Shown in pieces: positions 1 through 7,300 of a stretch of DNA of 7,945 bases (positions are counted from its first letter, which is position 1; every line of letters begins with the position of its first letter). The DNA lies in NCBI GenBank assembly GCA_016793585.1, contig JAEUJR010000221.1, positions 1-7,945 on the forward strand, in the 5' to 3' direction. This stretch comes from Archangium sp. (lineage in GTDB: Bacteria; Myxococcota; Myxococcia; Myxococcales; Myxococcaceae). Below the pieces are notes generated by a model, which searched no databases, was not told where the DNA came from, and worked only from the letters and a program-made list of their open reading frames with translations. The position numbers and the translations under genes were made by a program.

Positions 1-1293
1 CCGGTGCGCGAGCTTCTCGCGTTCGCCGCCGTAGCGAATGAGCGAGACGTCGATGGGCGTGTCGAGCAGCTGACGCGGCCGGTAGACGCCCTTGACGAGG
101 TCGAACAGCACGCGGCCTTTCAGACACTCGAGCTGCAGCGCCGCACGAACCTCTTTCGCCGGAGCGTTGAGCGCTTTGACGAGGTCGTCAAACGAGGTCG
201 GCCCACGGGTCAGCAGCGTGCCGTGCGCCTTCTCGGAGAGCGCCTCGGCGCTGGCGGGCGGCATGAGCGCGTCGAAGGCCGAAGCCGACGACCAGCCAGA
301 GTCAGTCCACCCCGTGTACCCGACGGTGAGCGCGCCGCGATCGGCGCCGAAGTCGAGCGTCCAGAACACGGGCAGGCCAGCGCCGAGCAGGTGCACCTTG
401 ATGGCTCTGACGTGCGGGAGCGCTCGGCCGAGCGAGAGCAGCCGCTGCCGCCCGAAGATGCGCACCACGCGTGGCGTCTTCCCTGCGTACGGCGCGCCGT
501 GGCACTCGAGCACGATGTCGAACGGCTCGATGACGATGCGGGGCTGCGCTCCGGGAACGAGCTCGAACCGAAGGCCACGCGGCGGCTTCTTCGCGGCGCG
601 CGTGCGCAGGACGAAGAGCAGGTTGTAGAGGTCGATGGGCGCGAGCTCGGCGATGGCGCCGGGCAACGTGGCGGCCGACTGCACCTGCACGAAGTTGCGC
701 AGCCACGCCCAGGGCACCTGCTTCGTCTGGGCGGCGGTGGGCTCTCCGCGGTTGGTGACCTCGAGCGAGACGGGCTGCCACGAACGCATGCGCTCGAAGC
801 GCGCAACGAACGCCTCGTCGAGGTTCAGCGTCGCAGTGCCGTGCGCGGCCTCGCGGTTCTCGAAAACGGCCGAAGGCAACGAGAGCCGCGCGTAGCTCGA
901 CTCGTCACGCGAGAAGACCTCGAGCGAGAGCTCGTCGGGGCTGACGGTGACGACGGGCTCGAGCACGTGCTTGGGCTGCTCTTCGTTGCCCAGCTGCTGC
1001 TCGAGGAACTTCTTCTGGGCTTCCCAGATCTCCTTGGTCGCCTTCTTCCCCTGCTTCGTGAGGTAGGCGAGGTAGGTCGCGAGGTCCTTGCGCTTGTAGC
1101 GAAGGTCGCTGCCCAGCACGTCGAACGCAGTCATCAGCGCGTCGCGGAACAACGCGGGCGCCTTGACGGTGCCGCGCAGCCCGACGGGGCCACGAGAACC
1201 ATCGACGCCGAGCGTCACCTCGGCGCGGTTGTCTTGAGCCTTCAGGCCGCTCGCAGCGGCGTACTGCACCTTCACGTCACGAACGGCGCTCAT
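1..1293 (-). CDS. SWIM zinc-finger family-like protein, N-terminal 431 residues (3' end outside the window)
   Basis: The frame from ATG 1293-1291 has no stop through base 1, so the gene is cut by the left edge. The start is supported by GAGGAG seven bases upstream; an in-frame GTG at 1314-1312 is possible but lies upstream of that site. Visible landmarks are a charged helical segment (residues about 66-106), EVFSRDESSYARL (125-137), DLYNLLFVLR (221-230), GWTDSGW (328-334), and a winged-helix-like segment (about 367-410) ending in VYRPRQLL. From memory, this layout matches the long N-terminal region of bacterial SWIM zinc-finger family proteins, in which a CxC...CxH zinc-binding motif follows the winged-helix-like part. 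That motif is not in the window, so the family call is an inference. No signal peptide or membrane segment is seen. The gene follows the giant WD40-HEAT-WGR gene by 27 bp, in the same frame and probably the same operon. Gene reality is about 0.93; the family assignment is about 0.6. Confidence 0.75.
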   Translation of the reverse strand, partial: MSAVRDVKVQYAAASGLKAQDNRAEVTLGVDGSRGPVGLRGTVKAPALFRDALMTAFDVLGSDLRYKRKDLATYLAYLTKQGKKATKEIWEAQKKFLEQQLGNEEQPKHVLEPVVTVSPDELSLEVFSRDESSYARLSLPSAVFENREAAHGTATLNLDEAFVARFERMRSWQPVSLEVTNRGEPTAAQTKQVPWAWLRNFVQVQSAATLPGAIAELAPIDLYNLLFVLRTRAAKKPPRGLRFELVPGAQPRIVIEPFDIVLECHGAPYAGKTPRVVRIFGRQRLLSLGRALPHVRAIKVHLLGAGLPVFWTLDFGADRGALTVGYTGWTDSGWSSASAFDALMPPASAEALSEKAHGTLLTRGPTSFDDLVKALNAPAKEVRAALQLECLKGRVLFDLVKGVYRPRQLLDTPIDVSLIRYGGEREKLAHR

Positions 1294-1300
1294 GATCTGG

Positions 1301-1306
1301 CTCCTC
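1301..1306 (-). promoter_or_regulatory. Shine-Dalgarno site of the downstream SWIM-like gene
   Basis: The minus strand reads GAGGAG at 1306-1301, followed by a 7-base spacer (CCAGATC) and ATG at 1293-1291. This near-consensus site fixes the start of the second gene. It also suggests independent ribosome loading rather than purely coupled translation after the upstream TGA. The whole 27-bp gap shows no terminator, so co-transcription is expected. Confidence 0.85.
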
Positions 1307-1320
1307 GAAAGCACGAGAGG

Positions 1321-4300
1321 TCATTCGTCATCGTCGTAGTCCTCGTCGTCTTCTTCGTCGTCGTCGTCTTCGTCGTCACCACCGCCACGCGAAGGCTTCA
1401 CGGGAGCTGGCGGCATCATCGAGTCGGCGAGCGCCGGGTCAGCAGCCAACTGCGTGAGCTGCTCGGGCGTGAACCACTTCGGCGCGTTCGTGCGACGCAG
1501 GTTGGTGCGCTGTGCACGGCGGAGCGCGCGGAAGGCCGCTTCTCGCAGCTCGGGCGTTCCCCAGGGCGCGTCGAGCTTGGCGGCCGGTTTCGGAGCCTCA
1601 GCAGCCTTCGGCGCTTCGACGGCCTTCGGCGGCTTGACGCCCTTCGGCTTCACCTCTTCGTAGCCCTTGCCCGTCTTCTCCCGAATGAGCTTCTCCATCT
1701 CTTTCTGCGCGGCTTCGGCAGAGGCGAGCTTCTTCGGCTTCTTCTGACCCGCGGAGCCGATCTTCCCGAAGCGCACGGTGCAGGTCGTGTCGACGACCAT
1801 CACTTCCCAGAACTTCGAGCTGCCATCTTCTTCGAACTCGAAGCGGCGGGCGCCGGGCATGGTGATGTCAGGGCTGGGTCCTTCGTCTTCGTCCTCGTCA
1901 CCGCCCTCGTCGTCGTCGTCGACCTCTTCTTCGTCTTCGTCGCCGCCGTCGTCTTCATCGTCGTCGCCGTCACCACCACCGGCGCTGAAGGCGAGCTTCG
2001 CGAGGAACGTGGCGACGTCTTCTCCAGCCATGCGGCCGAGCGCCATGAGCGCCGCGCGCTGCGCTGCTTCGTTGGTACCGGTCTCGGCCTGCGCCATCAA
2101 CGCCGAGGGGTCTCTCGCGCCGATGAGCTTCGGCAACATGACGGCGCGGCCGGCCTCCGTCGCGAGCTTGAGCGCATCACCCTTGATGGCGTCGAAGGCG
2201 AGCGAGTCGAGCGGCTTCGTGCTCTCCATGAGCGAGAGCGCCTGCTGCGGAGCGTGCGCCACGAGGCCCGACATCGCAGCGCGGCGAACCGTCGCGTCGA
2301 TGTCTCCAGCGGCCTTCGCGAGCACGGGAGCAGCCCCGACGCCAGCGCGTTGCAGAATGCGCGCAGCTTCGGCCCGCACACTCGCCGGCGCAGGAGAGTT
2401 GCCGGTGAGCGACTTGGCGGCGAGCTCTTCGACCTGCCGCGCTTCGTGCAGCGTCGCGGCCCACAGCAGCCGCAGGAACGCGCTCTCTTCGGCGACCTTG
2501 TCGGTGCCCACGCTGCGAGCCCACCGCTGCGCCGTCGACGTCGCTGCCGCCACGAGCGCCTGCACGCGCTGGGTCTGTTCGGCGGCCGGCAGCTTCGCGC
2601 CGCGCAGTGCGTTGCGCGCCATCAGCCACGCCATGTCTTCACGGACGTTGGGGAAGTCGCTGGCCGTGAGCTTGACGAGCGGCTCCGTCGGGAGCGCGTC
2701 GCGACGGCCGAGGCCGAACTTCACCTTCGAGCGCAGGTGCGGCTGCAGGCGCGGGTTGGCCAGACGCTCGAGCAACGGGCCCGGCTCGGCTTCCGCGAGC
2801 AGATACGCGAGCGCGGGACCGGAGATGTTCGCGAGCTCGCTCGACGCCGCGCTGAGCGCCACGCGGAGTGGATCGTTCGGGAAGATGGCTTCGAGGGCCT
2901 GCAGGGCCGTCTCGGCCAGCTGGTACACGCGCAGCCGGCGGCTGAGCACCTGCTCGCTCGATGGATCACCCAGCACGCCGAGTGACCGAATCGCCTCTTT
3001 GCGAACCTCGAAGTCGTAGTCGCCGTCGTCGGCTGCGATCTGCTGCAGCTTTCCAAGCGCGCGATCGTCGCCAATCCACCGAAGGCCGCGAACGCCGGCC
3101 ATGCGGAATTGACCTTCGAGCGCAGAGGACTCCACGACCTCGACGACGCGCTTCTTCACCTCGAGCTCGGTGACCGACTTGAAGAGTCGGCCCATGGCTT
3201 CGATGGCGGCAGCGCGAACTTCAGGCAGCGCGGGAGCCTCTTCGGTGCCACCCGCGGCGAGCACCTCGATCTCCTCGAGCGCCCTCACCTGCCCCGCCGT
3301 TCCAAGCGCGAGCACGGCGCGCACCTGCTCCGGCGCCTCACCTGCGCGAGTGAAGAGCAGCAACGGACGGAGCGCGGCCGGGTGCTGCTTCGAAGCCAGG
3401 CCTTCAGCGGCCTGGAGCATCAGCTCACGATTGCCCTGAGCGATGACCTGCTCGAGTGGAGCCTGCGAGGCGCCCAGCTTTTCGACGCGCGTGGCGTAGC
3501 TGGTGACGGCCTGCACGCGGGTCGGCACGTCGCGATCGCCGAAGAGCGAGACGAGCAGCGCGTCGTATTCACGCTCGGCGCCCACGTCGGCCTCACGGCA
3601 CGCCGCACAGCGCAGCGCTGCGTCTTTCGCACGAGCGGCGGCCTGAATCGTCTGCAGCACGCCGTTCGCGTTGCGCGGGTGACGCTTCTCTTCCTTGAGG
3701 AACTCCTTGTTCGGAGCGCCCTTCGCCGGCGGACGGCGGTGGTTCGTGAGCTGAAGGGCTCCGGTGAAGGCAGCCATGCGCACGTCGGCGGCTGCGTCAT
3801 CGAAGCGTTGCAGCAGCGCCTCGAGACCAATCGCCCGGTGCGTCGAAGCGAGCGCAGCGATGGCTTCGCGCTTGAGCGCGTTCATCGGTCCCGGTTCGGC
3901 AGCGGGAGGCAGCGCAGCGAGCTCTTGCAGGTGCGTTGCGAGCGCGATGGCCGCGGCATCGGTCGCGCTCGTCGCCAGGGCCGTGCGGGCCGCAGCGATC
4001 GACGGACCCTCGGGAACGAGGACGCCGGCGAGCGCGGGAACGGCAGCGTCGTCTTTGCGCTCGGCAAGCAACTGGGCAGCGAGCAGACGAACGTCGTCGC
4101 GATCACTCTCGAGCGCCTTGCGGAGCGCCGGTAGCACCCGCGCGTCCTGACTCGCCGCGAGCTTCTGCAAGACGCCCAGTCGAAGATCCGCGTGAGGGCT
4201 CGCCAGCGCCGCCATCAGCGCATCGAGCGACCCCGAGCCGTAGCTGCGCTCGAGCAACACGAACGCCTGCTGACGCACTTCCGACACGTTCGACGCGAGC

Positions 4301-7300
4301 GCCTCGACGAACCACGGGCGCGCGGCCTCTTTGCGCTCGTTCAACTGCTCGAGCGCGAGCAGACCGACATCGGCCGACGACGACGAGAGCGCGTGACGGA
4401 GCGCGACATCGGGTGTCGCCTCGAGCAGCTTCGTCAGGCCCGCCATCGCCTTCTTGCGAACCAGCGCGTCTTCGTCGTCGAGCGCACGCACGAGCGCGGG
4501 AACAACCGAGACGGGCTTCGGGCTGCCGGCCGACGCCATCTCGATCATGCGATCGACACAGTCGCGGCGAACGCGGCGCACCGTCTCGTCAGGGCTCGAG
4601 AGGCGGAGCAGACCGACGTACGCGCCAAAGGCGATCCACTTGCGAACTTCGACTTCCTTGGCGTCGGGCGAGGCCACCTTCGAGGAGGCTCCGGCGAAGA
4701 GCTTTCGCAACCAGTCACGGCGGGCGACCGCATCGGTGCTCGCGCGACCGCGCTGGTTCGTGTCGGGAACGACGGTCTCGGACGCGGGGCGAATCGAGAC
4801 GACGCGCTTCACCTCGTCGAAGAACTCGAGCGGCTTGCGACGCAGCAGCAACGCCTGACCGGCGAGGTAGCGCGCCTGCGGCGTGTCGGCCGAGAGCAGC
4901 TGCACGAGGCGCATCGCGGCGCGTTCACGCTCTCCTTCTTCGGGCCAGTCCTTCATGTCGCCGGCCTTCTCGGGCTTCGGCGGGCTGACGGCGCTGATGA
5001 GCAGGTCGGTGTACGCGCTCACGTCGGAGCGCAGCTCGAGGGCGCGAGCCGCCGCATACCGAACATCGGGACGACCGGCCGAGAGCGCGGCCGTGAGCAG
5101 CTCGGGCTCGTTACCTTCACGCGCCGCGCGGAGATCTCTGGCGAGCAGCGTCGCGAAGAACGTGTCTGACAGGTAGCTGTCGGTGTCGTCGAGGCCGAGG
5201 AAGAGGGCGTTGTCTCCCGCGGGGCCGAGCGCGACGAGCGCACGCAGCGCGCCTTCGCGAATCGGCAGGTGCGAGTCCTTGAGCGTGCCCGTGAGCACCG
5301 CGAGGCCGCGATCGTCTCCGAGGCGGGCGAGGCCTTCAGCGGCCCAGCTGCGAACGGCGACGTCACCGTGGCTGAGCGCGTCGAGGAGCAGCCCTTCAGC
5401 GCCCGAGTTGCAGAGACCACGGGCGGCTTGCTCACGCAGCGCCGGGTTCTCGTCTTTCAACAGCGGGTCGGCGAAGAGCGCCGCAGTACGGGAGCTGCCG
5501 AGGGTGGCGAGCGCGCCAACGGCACGTGCACGCAGCGGCTCGAGGAACGCCGCCGGGTGACGGAGCTTGAGATCCGCATCGAGCACGAAGCCGCGCATCG
5601 GCTCGATGATGCGTTCGTCACCGCGCTTCGCGAGCAGCTCGGCCGCGCGAACCCGAACCTCGAGCGAATCGGCCAGCAGCCCGGCCGTGAGCGGACCGGC
5701 GTCGTCCTTCACCAACGCGTCGGCGCTCTCGAGCGCGGCGAGGCGAACGGGAATCGAGAGATCAGCGAGCGCCTTCACCAGCGGCGAACGCAGTGACTCC
5801 GCTTCGGCCTTGCCCGCGAGCTGCGACGAACGGCGCGCCGCGAGAATGCGAGTGGCGACGGCTTCGGACTCGAGGCCCTTCAGCCACGGCTTCGCAGCGT
5901 CACGACCGAGCAGTCGCGAGAGCGTGGTGATGGCCGCCTCTCCAACGCCTGCATCGCGATCGGTGACGGCCTTCTCGAGCCGCTCGAGCACCCACGCGGG
6001 CGTGCCCTTCGGAGCCGGCTGATCATCGTCCGTCGGCGCCTTCGCGATGAGCGCCATCTGGCGAACCGCGTTGAGGCGAAGGTCGGCGAAGCGGGCGGTG
6101 AGCGCGCGATCGATGGCAGCCGTCGCGTCCTTCTCATGCCACGACCACAACGTCTTGAAGGCCTCGGCGCGCACCGACGGCGCTTCGTCTTCGAGCGCGT
6201 GGCCGAGCAGCGTCTCGGCGTCTTCGGTGCGATCCTTCGGCTGAACCGCGACGAGCCGCGAGAGCCCGCGCTTGCGCATGTCTTCGTACGCCGAGCGCAG
6301 CAGAATGCCGGTGAACTCGAGTGGCGACGCCTCGTCCTTGCGCTTGGTGAGGCCATCGGCCGCGGCCGCGCGCACCGACGCATCGGTGTCGTCGATCATC
6401 GACGCGACGCGCTGCCGCGCACGGGGATCGGCGAGCTGGGTCAACGTCTGCACGACCCACACGCGGTGAGACGCAGGCTCTTCACGCGAGAGCTGCAGCA
6501 GCGCCGAGATCGCGCGCACGTCACCCGCCGCGAAGAGCAGACCTGCAGCGCCACGGCTCGCGATGTCGGTCGACTTCGCCGACATGGCCACCAGCAGCGG
6601 CGTCAGATCGTCCTGCGTGAGTTCCTTCGAGGCCGACGTCAGGCCCAGCTTCGCGCGCAACGCGGCGAGCTGCTCCGGGTTCGGATCTTTCCCACCGTTC
6701 GCGCGCCGGAAGACCTCGGGCAACTCGAGCATCTTCTCGAGCAACACCGCGACGGCAGGCCGCTCGAGCACACGCACGACGAACGCGACCTGGCGAACCA
6801 GCACGTTCTCGTCATCGAGCGCTCGGCCTGAGATCGACTGCAGCTGAGGCAACCGGCCGCTCAACAGCGCACGTACGAGCACTTCGGCGCGAACGTCGGC
6901 CGTGCCCTTCTCGAAGCCGGTGGCGAGCGCTTCGATGCCCTCGGGGAAGACGGCCTGCAGCGCATCGAGCCCGGCGAGGCGAACGGCCGGGTCAGCATCT
7001 TTCAGCGTGCTCGCGATGAGCGCCGGAACGAGCGGCACCGCGGGATAGAGCGGAGGCAGCGCCTTCAACGCCGCCATGCGCACGGCCGGAGCCGCGCCAC
7101 GAATGCCTTCACGCCACGCGACGAACGGCTGCTCCTCCGTCTTCGCGAGCGCTTCGAGACCGGCGAGGCCGACGGCCTGGTCCTTGTCCTTCACCAGCGT
7201 GCGCAGCAACGAGCGCGTGTCCTTGCGAGGCGCTGCGCTGAGCGTCTTCGCGAGCGTCAGCCGCACCGAGGTCTCACGATCGGCCGCGAGCGCCTCGAGC

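Noticed and set aside
210..806. Minus-strand frames at 210-806 and 302-781
   Set aside because: They are in other frames inside the SWIM-like gene. Both are Arg/Ser/Pro-rich, while the frame from 1293 gives a balanced protein with coherent secondary-structure patterns.
1294..1320. Possible terminator hairpin in the gap between the two genes
   Set aside because: Only a 4-bp CTCG/CGAG stem can be formed, with no U-run after it. The gap contains the Shine-Dalgarno site of the next gene.
1321..2034. PARP-like catalytic domain or DUF4132 accompanying the WGR domain
   Set aside because: After the WGR domain only about 109 residues remain: a Lys/Pro/Ala linker, one helical patch and the acidic tail. 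Before it are the acidic linker and HEAT repeats. No ADP-ribosyltransferase H-Y-E pattern is visible.
4..2985. 993-codon open frame on the + strand
   Set aside because: It lies antisense to both minus-strand genes. Its product is an Arg/Glu/Leu-rich shadow with a Val/Phe run exactly opposite the acidic tail, no recognisable domain and no good ribosome site. G/C-rich third positions on the minus strand keep this frame open.
1778..3019. 413-codon + strand frame with long Ser/Pro runs
   Set aside because: The Ser runs are the other-frame reading of the GAC/GAA tract at 1882-1971. The frame is antisense to the WGR/HEAT coding region and has no family resemblance.
3109..5169. Further long + strand frames (3109-4134, 3936-4988, 4192-5169)
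   Set aside because: They overlap each other and the well-supported HEAT-coding frame, and have Arg/Ala/Ser-rich compositions typical of GC-rich shadows.
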